Notes: a model not told the origin generated them from the sequence alone. Shown: positions 34,683-43,087, counted from the stretch's first letter. The stretch is DNA of 64,000 bases from an uncultured Oscillospiraceae bacterium (GCA_900546265.1 URCA01000001.1:62001-126000), one strand, 5' to 3'. Translations and numbers: made by a program.

Positions 34683-34821
34683 TTGGATTTTCTTTACTGA
34701 TTCTCCCAGCCGAAGACGGCGGAAAAGGAAAAAGGCCGGATCATCCCCTGGGAAGGGAAAATCCGACCTTTTAACTCAAACCAAGGCTACAAAAGAACCC
34801 TTATCTCAAACCTAATAACAT
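34683..34821 (-). ncRNA. Structured leader RNA, copy B
   Basis: Same order of elements as copy A at 21273-21412: GGTTTGAG, small hairpin, CTTGGTTTGAGTT, hairpin AAAGGTCGGAT...ATCCGGCCTTT, a second hairpin (TTTTCCGCCG...CGGCTGGGAGAA), then ATCAGTAAAGAAAATCCAA. The second hairpin has almost no sequence identity with that of copy A but the pairing is kept, which supports real RNA structure. Promoter B lies just before it and a terminator just after. Confidence 0.72.
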
Positions 34822-34826
34822 AAAAT

Positions 34827-34855
34827 ATAATATCGAAGATTACCCGACTTGTCAA
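34827..34855 (-). promoter_or_regulatory. SigA-type promoter B (helicase operon)
   Basis: On the minus strand TTGACA (34850-34855), a 17-base spacer and TATTAT (34827-34832). Its position relative to the conserved leader is the same as for promoter A. Confidence 0.9.
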
Positions 34856-34870
34856 GGGGATCGATTGTTA

Positions 34871-34932
34871 AGGGAGTGTCCAAAAAAGTAAGTTAATAAA
34901 AAGAGTAACATTGTACTGCTAGGACACTCCCT
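34871..34932. repeat. MITE-like palindromic element
   Basis: A 62-base unit bounded by the perfect 11-bp inverted repeat AGGGAGTGTCC / GGACACTCCCT. The AT-rich core (40 bases) has no coding capacity. Such ends are typical of non-autonomous remnants of insertion sequences. It lies exactly between promoter B and the SGNH gene and could mark the right edge of the element. Confidence 0.6.
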
Positions 34933-34945
34933 CGTTGCAACATCA

Positions 34946-34975
34946 TTGACAGTGGGAAAGGGGCTGTGCTATAAT
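34946..34975 (+). promoter_or_regulatory. SigA-type promoter of the SGNH hydrolase gene
   Basis: On the plus strand TTGACA (34946-34951), an 18-base spacer and a consensus TATAAT (34970-34975), about 50 bases before the apparent start codon. Confidence 0.85.
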
Positions 34976-35028
34976 GTGACCGTTTTCCGCCGGAGGGCGA
35001 AGGGTTCAGCGGACGGAGATATACGAAA

Positions 35029-35681
35029 ATGGAATTAAAAATAAAAAATGCTTGTTTTTGGGCGACAGCATTACCGCAGGAGTTGGAACCTCCGGAGAGG
35101 CGGCGACATTCTGGAGCCTGCTGGGACAGCGCACAGGGGCGAAAGTACGGGGCTATGGGATCAGCGGCTCCACTATTGCGCCGCAGGTAAACGTTATGTA
35201 TCCCGACACTGATGTCCAGTATTTTCGCACTCGGGTGGAGAGTATGGAAGCGAGCGCGGATGTGATCGTCGTGCTGGGAGGGACAAACGACTACGGACAT
35301 GGGGACGCCCCGTTCGGGACGTTACAGGATCGCACGGAAGAGACCTTCTGCGGAGCGGTGCATCAGTTGTTTCAGACGATGATCCGCCGCTGGCCTGCAG
35401 CAGTGATCGCTATTCTCACCCCATTGCACCGATTGCATGAGGCAGCAGTCATCAATGAGCGCGGTGTGCGTTGCGAGCACACGCTGGCGGAATATGTGGA
35501 AGCAGAACGCCGCATCGCTGAATATTACGGGCTCCCGGTGTTGGATCTTTACAGAGTCTCCGGGATCCAGCCGGAACTGATGGAACAACGGGAACAATTC
35601 ATGCCGGACGGACTGCACCCCAATGATGCCGGCCATGCTCGCATGGCCGACCGGCTAGAGGGCTTCTTTGCCGCCCTGTGA
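35029..35681 (+). CDS. SGNH/GDSL-family hydrolase, probable 5' frameshift in an A-run
   Basis: An SGNH-fold esterase or lipase. Block I is LFLGDSITAGVG with the catalytic serine; block III is GGTNDYGHG; block V is DGLHPNDAGH with the catalytic Asp and His. There is no signal peptide. The only start with a good ribosome site is the ATG at 35029 (GGAG upstream), but it is out of frame with the domain; the frame would join if the six-A run at 35043-35048 had seven A, giving 217 aa beginning MELKIKKCLFLGDS. Without that, a TTG at 35052 would start inside block I. Confidence 0.85.
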
Positions 35682-35795
35682 TCGCCCGGATGCATCCAAT
35701 GCAAAGCCCACCGGTCAAAAGGCGTCTGTGAATTCATGATGTAGGCCCGGATGTGAATTGGCCTACAGGCAGCCAAAGAAAAATATAATAATCTC

Positions 35796-35826
35796 GGCCG
35801 GCAGCGTCAAGCTGCCGGCCGTTTTT
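35796..35826 (+). terminator. Intrinsic terminator after the SGNH gene
   Basis: A perfect 10-bp stem GGCCGGCAGC/GCTGCCGGCC with a five-base loop followed by GTTTTTAAT. Confidence 0.93.
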
Positions 35827-35828
35827 AA

Positions 35829-36580
35829 TGGTGCCGAGTAGGCAAGACAAATCCCCCGGTTGAACCGGGGGAAGATAAAAAAGCTTAAGCAAAAGGAAGA
35901 ACCTCCTGTGTGATAGAATGAGGAAGGTCTGGCAACCACACCAACAAAACACAGGAGGTTCAAGTCAAATGAATGACGTAAAAAGTTTATCACATAGCAA
36001 GTGGAGATGCAAGTATCATATCGTGTTTGCACCAAAATACCGAAGGCAAGTAATATATGGGAAGCTCAAGGCAGATGTGGGGAAAATCCTCAGGGAGTTA
36101 AGTGAATGAAAAGGTGTGGAAATTATAGAGGCGGAATGTTGTCCAGACCATATCCACATGCTTGTAGCGATACCACCACACATGAGCGTGGCGCAATATA
36201 TGGGATACTTGAAAAGTAAAAGTAGTTTGATGATATTCGACCGGCACGCCAACCTGAAGTACAAATATGGGAACCGACATTTTTAGTGCAGAGGGTATTA
36301 TGTGGACACAGTTGGGAAGTACGAAGGGGCAATCAAAGAGTATATTCAGAATCAGTTGCAGGAAGATATCATGAATGATCAGATTAGTCTCAAGGAGTTC
36401 GTAGACCCGTTTACGGGTGAGCCGGTAAAACAGGGCAAATAAAGACAGCCCCCGAGTAGGGGGCTGCCCGTGGTAAAGGTGTGGTTGCCAGATTCTTTCG
36501 GTGCCCCCTTTAGGGGGCCACCACAGGGGCCCTTATAGGGCCTGTTCATACCACGCGTTCAACGCGTGGTTTTGATTGCG
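35829..36580 (+). mobile_element. IS200/IS605-type insertion sequence (tnpA only)
   Basis: Terminal hairpins typical of this family flank a Y1 transposase gene: left TCCCCCGGT..ACCGGGGGA (35852-35872) and right ACCACGCGTTCAACGCGTGGT-type (36550-36570). No terminal inverted repeats or target duplication are expected. Inside, a 13-bp repeat pair (35899-35911 with 35949-35961) would fold over the AGGAGG of tnpA, as in IS200 where translation is sequestered. A 15-bp inverted repeat (35928-35942 with 36478-36492) also flanks tnpA. The outer ends are approximate. Confidence 0.8.
35969..36442 (+). pseudogene. tnpA: IS200-type transposase TnpA with two internal stops
   Basis: The 157-codon frame from the ATG at 35969 (AGGAGG upstream) is a full-length Y1 HUH transposase: KYHIVFAPKYRRQVIYG, the HUH pair in CPDHIHMLV, and the catalytic tyrosine in AIKEYIQNQ. 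It is interrupted by TGA at 36107-36109 and TAG at 36284-36286, where relatives have sense codons (the second replaces a Trp in HFWCRGYY). Both mutations are transitions, so this copy is probably dead but could be mobilised in trans. Confidence 0.9.
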
Positions 36581-36695
36581 GCAAGATATAAGCTGTGCTT
36601 TTTGCTCTATATATATGACATATTTGGAGTCGTTATCTCTTCCCAAGTTTATTGTGTAATGTGATCTGTATACTGGAATTCTTGATCATTACTAC

Positions 36696-37041
36696 CTAGT
36701 GTTTCTTGAATGCCTTGGTAAAGGAATAGACATCCACATAGCCACAAGCAGCCGATACCTCCTTGATGCTTATGCGGCGCTGCGTCAGCTGTTTAACGGC
36801 GCTCCCCATGCGGTAATTTGGTGAGGTATTCCTTGGGAGAGACACCCAAATACCTGCGGAACAGAGAGTAGAGATAGCCTCGGTCGATATTAATGCACTG
36901 TGCCAGGTCACCGATTCGAATCTGCCTGTTATAAAAGTCGTGTATATACGACAGAATCTCTTCCGCCGCCTTTTCGTCTGACGTTTTGTCCGAGCTCAGC
37001 CATTCGTAATATCCGCTGCGGGGAACCTCCAATACCGGCAT
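36696..37041 (-). pseudogene. AraC-family regulator, truncated and frameshifted
   Basis: The C-terminal double HTH of an AraC regulator is split over two frames: IRIGDLAQCINIDRGYLYSLF and RRYLGVSPKEYLTK in the first, then MGSAVKQLTQRRISIKEVSA and ACGYVDVYSFTKAFKKH in the second. One extra T in AAATTACC near 36815 accounts for the shift (AAATACC would read KYR as in the family). No coherent sensor domain is found upstream, so the N-terminal part is lost. The remnant is minus strand, divergent from the glycan locus, so it may once have regulated it. Confidence 0.82.
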
Positions 37042-37289
37042 AGCAGTTCCACAGAGGCTCGCGCACGGGCGGTGCCGATGGAAAATAAAGGCTTATATTT
37101 AACTTGTTTAAGCTGGATTGCTCTTCGCTTTGAGCGAAATTTCCAGAGAATTTTCGGCCATATAAAAAGTTTGGCTAAAGCCCTAAAGCACATAGAAGGG
37201 CGTTTTGAGCCATTGATAGCCCTTGAAATACCGCGACATCCTGAGGAGAATGACAGGTGGCGTTCAGATGCTAACCCGGCATTTATTTT
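37042..37289. other. Gene-free stretch with degraded sequence
   Basis: Between the AraC remnant and the LacI control region neither strand has a frame with a ribosome site or a recognisable domain. The minus strand may hold decayed N-terminal sequence of the AraC gene, but no match can be read with confidence. Confidence 0.5.
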
Positions 37290-37311
37290 TTAACTTAAAC
37301 GATTTAGTTAA
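37290..37311. promoter_or_regulatory. LacI-type operator candidate
   Basis: A 22-base imperfect palindrome with a central CG, left half TTAACTTAAAC and right half GATTTAGTTAA; nine of eleven positions are symmetrical. The central CG and flanking A/T are typical of LacI-family sites. It lies about 15 bases upstream of the -35 of the lacI gene, so autoregulation is likely. A half-site-like TTTTAACTTAAA recurs at about 37502. Confidence 0.55.
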
Positions 37312-37325
37312 TCCCATTATTGATT

Positions 37326-37354
37326 TTGTGCAGTTTGGATGTTTTAACTATAAT
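37326..37354 (+). promoter_or_regulatory. Promoter of the LacI regulator/glycan operon
   Basis: A weak TTGTGC -35 (37326-37331), a 17-base spacer and a consensus TATAAT -10 (37349-37354). The 5' leader to the GTG start is about 185 bases and contains no frame. Confidence 0.65.
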
Positions 37355-37546
37355 TTAACTGTAATATCCTGGGAACTTGAGATATAGTGTTGTAATTTCT
37401 GCTTCGCGGTGATAATATGATTGTGTAAAAAATATAACGTGTCTTTGATTTTAGCCAAGTCGCCGGATGAAATGGTCTGTCTTCTAATTTTTGTATTCAA
37501 ATTTTAACTTAAATAAAGTAGGGCTGCTACAGGAGGGGGGATAGTA

Positions 37547-38533
37547 GTGATTACGATAAAGGATGTCGCGGAGAAGGCAGGTGTTTCCATTGCAGCGGTC
37601 TCTTACGCTTTGAACGGTACCGGGAGTGTCAGCTTTGAAACAAAAAAACGTATATTGGATGTTGTCAAAGAGTTGGATTATGTACCTAGTGAGAACGCGC
37701 GCAGACTGAAGCAGAAAAAAAGCAAGAGTATTGGATTGATTCTGCGAAGCTTTGTTACTGGCTTTTATGGCGTTTTAGTGGAGGGCGCGTCATTGACGAG
37801 CCCGAGATATAACGTGAACTTGGAAGTACACATATCCCCTTTGCCCAGAGAAGACTTGATCTATTCAATTACGCAATCGAATGTCAACGGTTTTATCATT
37901 TTACACAGTGATTTTATGGATGAGGACATATGGAAAATTAAGAAGAGAAGAATTCCAATTGTATTTTTGGACAGAGAAATTAGAGAGGAGAAAATATCCA
38001 GTGTTGTGATCGATAATGCCGGGGGAATATCTTTAATTTTCGATCATTTGATAAAGACAGGCCATAAACAGATCGCTTATATGCGAGGAGATGGAAGCTA
38101 TGACGATAAAAAACGATTTGAAGGATATATAAATTCTATGAAAAAATATGCACGGCCAATCGATGACTGCTTAATTTTGACAGGCGGTTTTACCGAATAT
38201 GCCGGGTATTACGCCTTTCGAAACGCGTATTCCGAAATGCTGCAATTGCCTGACGCGATCTGTTGTGGCAACGACAGCATGGCTTGGGGATGTATCCGCG
38301 CTATTGAAGAGCTGGGCTTTCGTGTGCCGGAGGATATCAGTGTAACAGGCTTCGACGGCTATTATATCAAGCCCGAAAATATGCCTCTGACAACAGTGTA
38401 CAACCCAGCCGCTCAGATGGCACAAAAGGCGGTTGAAGAAGTTGTCCGGTTGATGGAGCCTGGTGAAGAGGGGAGGATTACCGTCATAGAGCCGAAAGTG
38501 TTGATCAGGGACTCTACCGTGTACCGTATATAA
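37547..38533 (+). CDS. LacI-family transcriptional regulator
   Basis: A 328-aa regulator. The N-terminal HTH and hinge are at residues 1-60 (TIKDVAEKAGVSIAAVSYAL, then NARRLKQKKSKSIGL). The rest is a periplasmic-binding-like sugar sensor with VVIDNAGGISLIFDHLIKTG and the DISVTGFDGYYI block. The GTG at 37547 has AGGAGGGGGG upstream. It is the first gene of the glycan locus with only 35 bases to the next gene, so it probably represses its own operon until an imported sugar binds. The inducer is unknown. Confidence 0.95.
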   Translation: MITIKDVAEKAGVSIAAVSYALNGTGSVSFETKKRILDVVKELDYVPSENARRLKQKKSKSIGLILRSFVTGFYGVLVEGASLTSPRYNVNLEVHISPLPREDLIYSITQSNVNGFIILHSDFMDEDIWKIKKRRIPIVFLDREIREEKISSVVIDNAGGISLIFDHLIKTGHKQIAYMRGDGSYDDKKRFEGYINSMKKYARPIDDCLILTGGFTEYAGYYAFRNAYSEMLQLPDAICCGNDSMAWGCIRAIEELGFRVPEDISVTGFDGYYIKPENMPLTTVYNPAAQMAQKAVEEVVRLMEPGEEGRITVIEPKVLIRDSTVYRI

Positions 38534-38568
38534 TTTCAAAGAAATAAATGTAAAGGAGAAAGGCAAAA

Positions 38569-41391
38569 ATGAAAAGGCACTTTTATTCGGTCAAAAGATG
38601 GTTGTCGATAGTTTCGTGTGCGGCGCTCACGGCAGGTCTGGCTTCCGTCGCTTCCTTTCCCGCTGCTCAAGCGGAGACGCCGCAGAGAGCAGCAGCAGTC
38701 ATCCATGACGTGGATCTGTCGCTTGGTGAATGGAGCCAGATAACGGAGAACTTTGAGAGCTGGTATACGGATCAGATTTCGCCAGACCAAGACAATAAAC
38801 AAGCTCTGGAGAAGAAATCAGCGGAAGAGTTATGGGCAATCAAGACAGAAGACGGTGGTGAAAATCCGCGGTTGTATCGCACAGAAACGAGTGATGGCGA
38901 TGAAAACAGGAACATAGCCGTCCTGGTTTACAAGAAAAGAGCCTACACAAATTTTGAGTTGGAGGTTGATTATCTCCAAGGGAGTAATAGTTGGAAATGG
39001 GCGATGGTTGGCTTCGGTTTACACCCTGGCGTACCGGAAAGGGAAATTCTCGGCAACAACGGCGGATATCTCGCGTATTTTCAACAGGAAGGTAATGCCA
39101 TGGTCTGGGGGAAGGGGCAAACGCCTGTTAATGGTGATGTGCAAGACTGGGTAAGCCGCATCGCCGGACTAATGCCGGAGGCGGGCCAGTACGACCGCAA
39201 CGTCAAACACACAATGAAGCTGACGGTAAAAAATAAGAAGCTGACCGTGCAGACAGACAACCTTACTGTATTTGAGGCCACTCTACCGGACAGCTACGAC
39301 GGCGGCTATATTGCGCTGGCAGCCGGCTATAATCAGGCGGAGTTTTCCAACCTAAAAATCAGAGAGTTGTTTACGGCGGATACAGTGAACCCGGTTGCGC
39401 CGATTGAGGCAGCTACGGGAACGGCAAAGGACGACCTCGGTCTGCCCGATACGGTAAAGGTCACACTGGACGATGGGCAGGAGGTTAATTTCCCTGTTGC
39501 GTGGTCCTGCGACACTTACGACGCCGACAAGGCGGGACGCTATACCTTCGCTGGGACTTTGACAGTTCCGCAAGAACTGGACGGGCGGCTCCTGAATCCG
39601 GAAGCTATCGCGCGCACGACAACCACGGTCACTTTGAAGAAGCCGCATGTGCCCGGCGAGTATCCTCTGGACAGTCTGAGCGATCTGAAAAACGAGAACT
39701 ATTTCAAGAGCACCTATTCTCCCGAGATCGATCCTAATAAGCCGGGCTATGCCACACCGGGCTCCATAAATGTAGAAGACAAGTGGCAGATCATCGGCAA
39801 CCGCTTGGTCCGCAGGGCGGAAGACGGCGTTACCGGCGCCGTGGAGGAAGAAACCCAGCGGATGGCTCTGCTCACCTGCGTGGAAAAGCAGTATGAAAAC
39901 TTTGAACTGGACGTGGATTACAAGCAGGGCGGCGACAGCTGGAAATGGGCAATGATCGGTTTCGGCGCAACACAACCCGGAAAATTTGCCAGCGAAGAAG
40001 GCGGCGGCTTCGTTGTGTACACACAACAAGAAGGAAATGTAGTCCTGTGGAGCCAGGATCCCGGGCTGGCCATGAAGGACGAAAAAGACCGGATCCCTGG
40101 CGCTATGCCGGAATCACAATGGGATGGAAATACCCGAGAGACGCATCATATGAAGCTGATTGTTGCGCATAAACAGCTGAAGGTGTTTATGGACGGCAGC
40201 GAGGAGCCCGCATTTATGCTTGATTTGCCGGAATCCTATGAGGGCGGGTATATCTACCTGGCGGCCGGTGTCAACCAGGCGGAATTCTCCAATCTGAAAA
40301 TTGTAGATAAGATTATTGAGGATGTTAACATCGTCTCGGTGGAAAAGGTTGAAGACATCGTGATCGATCGCCGAAAGGATACTTTCGCTCGTCCTGCGCT
40401 TCCCGCTACGGTGAAGGTTCAAGGCAGCGACGGGAATGAATATATTTGCGAAGTGACATGGGAATGTGCGGAATTCAAGACGAATCAACCGGGCGATTAC
40501 ACCTTTACCGGCGAACTGAAAGTGCCGGTCAATCTGAAGAATCCCAATGAGGTGAAGGCTCAGGCCAAGGTTAAAGTAATTGTGGACTATGATCCTGAAA
40601 CCTCGGTGAAGTACTACTTTGACTCTATGGATGATCTGAAAGACTTTACGAGCACTTATACCCCCGAGTCGGATCCTGCCAAGAACGGCTACGCCGGCGC
40701 CGGCGCCATTGATTTTTCCAGCAAGTGGAAAATAGAAAATGGGAAGCTTGTCCGCTTGGGGGAGGAAGGGCTTACCGGAGCTGTTGAGGAAGAAACCCAG
40801 CGGATGGCGATTCTGACGTATGATGTGAAAAAATATCGTAATTTCGAGTTGGAAGTCGATTATCTCCAGGGCGGCGACAGCTGGAAATGGGCTATGGTTG
40901 GTTTTGGCGCGCAGAAGCCCGGTCAGTTTGCCACGGAAGGCAGCTATGCGGCCTATCTTGAAATGGAAGGTAACATGGTTTTTTGGGGGACGGAGCTGAA
41001 GGCAAAAATGGACGTTGAGAAAAATCGAGTTTTTGTGTCGGCGACTGACTCAGGATTGGCGGATACCTATAATCGCAGCCAGTGGCATCACATGAAGCTG
41101 GTCGTGAAGAACGGGCTAGCCACCATGTATATCGATGACTGTAAGAATGGGTATACCGCAGAATTAGCGGATTCCTACAACGGCGGTTATATCTATCTGG
41201 CGGCCGGTACGAATCAGGCGCAGTTCGATAACCTGAAGATCACGGAGCTGAACGATAAGGGAGAGCCTATTGTCACTCCCGGTACTGGCGATATTTCCAA
41301 CCTGATCGTGCCTACTGTTATCACAGCAGTCTGCGGTTTGCTGATCACCGTCGAATGCCTCTATATCAAGCGTAAAAGAAAGGTGCAATAA
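38569..41391 (+). CDS. Membrane-anchored surface protein with three lectin-like repeats
   Basis: A 940-aa secreted protein. A signal peptide covers about 1-36. Three homologous repeats of about 200 aa follow (about 50-270, 370-590, 690-910), each with F.LEVDYLQG.DSWKWAMVGFG, a G.F..YLE.EGN stretch and GGYIYLAAGTNQAEFSNLKI. They look like concanavalin-type beta-sandwiches (3-keto-disaccharide hydrolase/LamG-like). The two gaps hold Ig-like domains (GRYTFAGTLTVP; GDYTFTGELKVP). The end is a transmembrane helix followed by KRKRK. No catalytic pair is seen, so glycan binding at the surface is the likely role. The ATG at 38569 follows AGGAG. Confidence 0.85.
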   Translation: MKRHFYSVKRWLSIVSCAALTAGLASVASFPAAQAETPQRAAAVIHDVDLSLGEWSQITENFESWYTDQISPDQDNKQALEKKSAEELWAIKTEDGGENPRLYRTETSDGDENRNIAVLVYKKRAYTNFELEVDYLQGSNSWKWAMVGFGLHPGVPEREILGNNGGYLAYFQQEGNAMVWGKGQTPVNGDVQDWVSRIAGLMPEAGQYDRNVKHTMKLTVKNKKLTVQTDNLTVFEATLPDSYDGGYIALAAGYNQAEFSNLKIRELFTADTVNPVAPIEAATGTAKDDLGLPDTVKVTLDDGQEVNFPVAWSCDTYDADKAGRYTFAGTLTVPQELDGRLLNPEAIARTTTTVTLKKPHVPGEYPLDSLSDLKNENYFKSTYSPEIDPNKPGYATPGSINVEDKWQIIGNRLVRRAEDGVTGAVEEETQRMALLTCVEKQYENFELDVDYKQGGDSWKWAMIGFGATQPGKFASEEGGGFVVYTQQEGNVVLWSQDPGLAMKDEKDRIPGAMPESQWDGNTRETHHMKLIVAHKQLKVFMDGSEEPAFMLDLPESYEGGYIYLAAGVNQAEFSNLKIVDKIIEDVNIVSVEKVEDIVIDRRKDTFARPALPATVKVQGSDGNEYICEVTWECAEFKTNQPGDYTFTGELKVPVNLKNPNEVKAQAKVKVIVDYDPETSVKYYFDSMDDLKDFTSTYTPESDPAKNGYAGAGAIDFSSKWKIENGKLVRLGEEGLTGAVEEETQRMAILTYDVKKYRNFELEVDYLQGGDSWKWAMVGFGAQKPGQFATEGSYAAYLEMEGNMVFWGTELKAKMDVEKNRVFVSATDSGLADTYNRSQWHHMKLVVKNGLATMYIDDCKNGYTAELADSYNGGYIYLAAGTNQAQFDNLKITELNDKGEPIVTPGTGDISNLIVPTVITAVCGLLITVECLYIKRKRKVQ

Positions 41392-41400
41392 TTTTAAAAA

Positions 41401-41447
41401 TTAGGAGGGGAATATGTTCTTTAAAAGAATATTCACCTCCTAGTTTT
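41401..41447 (+). terminator. Terminator-like hairpin after the surface protein gene
   Basis: A stem of about 14 bp with one mismatch (TAGGAGGGGAATAT against AATATTCACCTCCTA) is followed by GTTTTATT. The T-run is interrupted, so it may act as a partial terminator that lets some transcription continue into the transport genes. Confidence 0.6.
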
Positions 41448-41555
41448 ATTGTCAACGGAAACCTCCGGCTAAGCCGGAAGTCCTGACTCTTGCCGGTTTG
41501 GTCTTGTCTGCGAACAATTTTTTAAAAGACGCGAAGATGCGCGAAAGGAGCAAAT

Positions 41556-43079
41556 ATGTCTAAAAAATGGCTGACTATTGGACTGGCAGCTGCATCGGCT
41601 ATGACGATTTTTTTGTCGTCCTGTCAAAATAACGGGGACGCTGAGTCGAGCTCGAAAACAAACCCATCCTCAGCGGGCGGACAGGGTATTTCCGCTGAAA
41701 TTGTCGGTAAGGATCCCAATGCCGATTATACCGTAAGCGGGGAAGTTGTTGTTGCAATCGATACCGCGCGTCCCACGGATTATGAGGCGCTGTTTGACAC
41801 CATATCCAGCGTTTATAAAGATGTTGACCTGAAATTCGACTACTTCACTCACACCAGCGCCGATACAGCAGAGGAATACCTGACCACTAGAGCTGCCGCA
41901 GGTACACTTCCCGATATTATTTTTGACGAGGCAGGCAAAATGCCAATGTATATTTCTCAAGGATGGGTATACCCGCTGGATGAGTTTGTCAAGGACGATC
42001 CGGATTTTGAGTACGTGCCGAAAAGCTTGGTGGAGGAGTATACATTCGGCGGAAAGCTGTACGCATTGCCCCATCAGGCACATTTTTCTATGGTGTTACT
42101 GAATTTGGATGCTTTTGATGATTTGAATTTGGACGTCCCGGATTTGGACTGGACAATAGAGGATTTTGGCGAGCTTCTCAAAAAAGCCACGAATAATACG
42201 TATTCCGGGACAGAGAAACTCTGGGGCTTTGATGAGAGAGCCTCTATCATGTTCGGGAACGGTGGATACTTTGGCTATGATAAAGAGACGCGGCAGTTTT
42301 CTATGATGGACTCCTACGCAAAGAGTACGACTTTTCAACGCCAGCTGCGCGAAACCCCCGGTGTGGAAGCTTGGTATATGCGGACGTCGAATGCCAATCT
42401 TGAGGAATCGGACTATGTAAAGAAATTCGGTAAGGGAAACCTCGAGGATATGGATATGGCTTTTCATATGGGACGTACCGCTATGGAACTTTATGGTACT
42501 TGGGATGAGTTATCCCTTCAACAGCAAAACCTGAGTTTCCAATGGATACTATGGCCATTCCCGCAGAATGCGGATAACCCTGGGAGAATGCCGCTTCATG
42601 TCGATCATTGTTTTATGACAACCAGCGCGAAAAATCCCGAAACTGCTTTCCAGATCCTGCGCTACATAACCTACAGCACCGAAGGAAATATCGCCCGGCT
42701 GAGTATGTTTGATGAGGCTAACAAGGACAAATATGTGCTCAATGGCAAGCTGTATTATCCGACATCGACCCATCCGGATATCGCTAAGAAGTTTTCCGAG
42801 CTGCCCAGCGTAGGCGAGGTGGAGCAATATCTGTTTGACAATATAGGAAATTCCTCCCGCGTTGACCTTTGGAAATTCGTCCCGAACTTTAATGAGATTG
42901 ACCTTGAGTATATTGAGGAGACGACCAACCGAATCGGCGATGGTCTATATGCCGCCGCAGACGTTATGCCGGGTGTGGAGAGAAATGCCAATGCTGCCAT
43001 GAAGAAGGCGCGGTCGGATTTTGATAGTAAGCTTGAACAGGTACAACAGGAGTTTGATGCCCAACATAATTATGAATAG
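41556..43079 (+). CDS. Extracellular solute-binding lipoprotein (family 1)
   Basis: A 507-aa sugar-binding protein. A lipobox LSSC places the lipid anchor at Cys23, followed by an acidic, Ser-rich linker. The fold shows VAIDTARPTDYEALF, ADTAEEYLTTRAAAGTLPDI and IFDEAGKMPMYISQGWVYPL, typical of MalE/family-1 proteins with long sequence. The ATG at 41556 has AAAGGAG upstream. The gene precedes the GH31 gene by eight bases. It probably delivers oligosaccharide to one of the permease pairs downstream. The sugar is unknown. Confidence 0.92.
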   Translation: MSKKWLTIGLAAASAMTIFLSSCQNNGDAESSSKTNPSSAGGQGISAEIVGKDPNADYTVSGEVVVAIDTARPTDYEALFDTISSVYKDVDLKFDYFTHTSADTAEEYLTTRAAAGTLPDIIFDEAGKMPMYISQGWVYPLDEFVKDDPDFEYVPKSLVEEYTFGGKLYALPHQAHFSMVLLNLDAFDDLNLDVPDLDWTIEDFGELLKKATNNTYSGTEKLWGFDERASIMFGNGGYFGYDKETRQFSMMDSYAKSTTFQRQLRETPGVEAWYMRTSNANLEESDYVKKFGKGNLEDMDMAFHMGRTAMELYGTWDELSLQQQNLSFQWILWPFPQNADNPGRMPLHVDHCFMTTSAKNPETAFQILRYITYSTEGNIARLSMFDEANKDKYVLNGKLYYPTSTHPDIAKKFSELPSVGEVEQYLFDNIGNSSRVDLWKFVPNFNEIDLEYIEETTNRIGDGLYAAADVMPGVERNANAAMKKARSDFDSKLEQVQQEFDAQHNYE

Positions 43080-43087
43080 GTGAGAAA

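Noticed and set aside
35852..36570. Short palindromic repeats considered as a CRISPR array
   Set aside because: They are the end hairpins of an IS200-type element; there are no regularly spaced repeats or spacers in the window.
37072..37293. Plus-strand open frame in the AraC-LacI gap
   Set aside because: No ribosome site, no domain, and it lies across degraded sequence.
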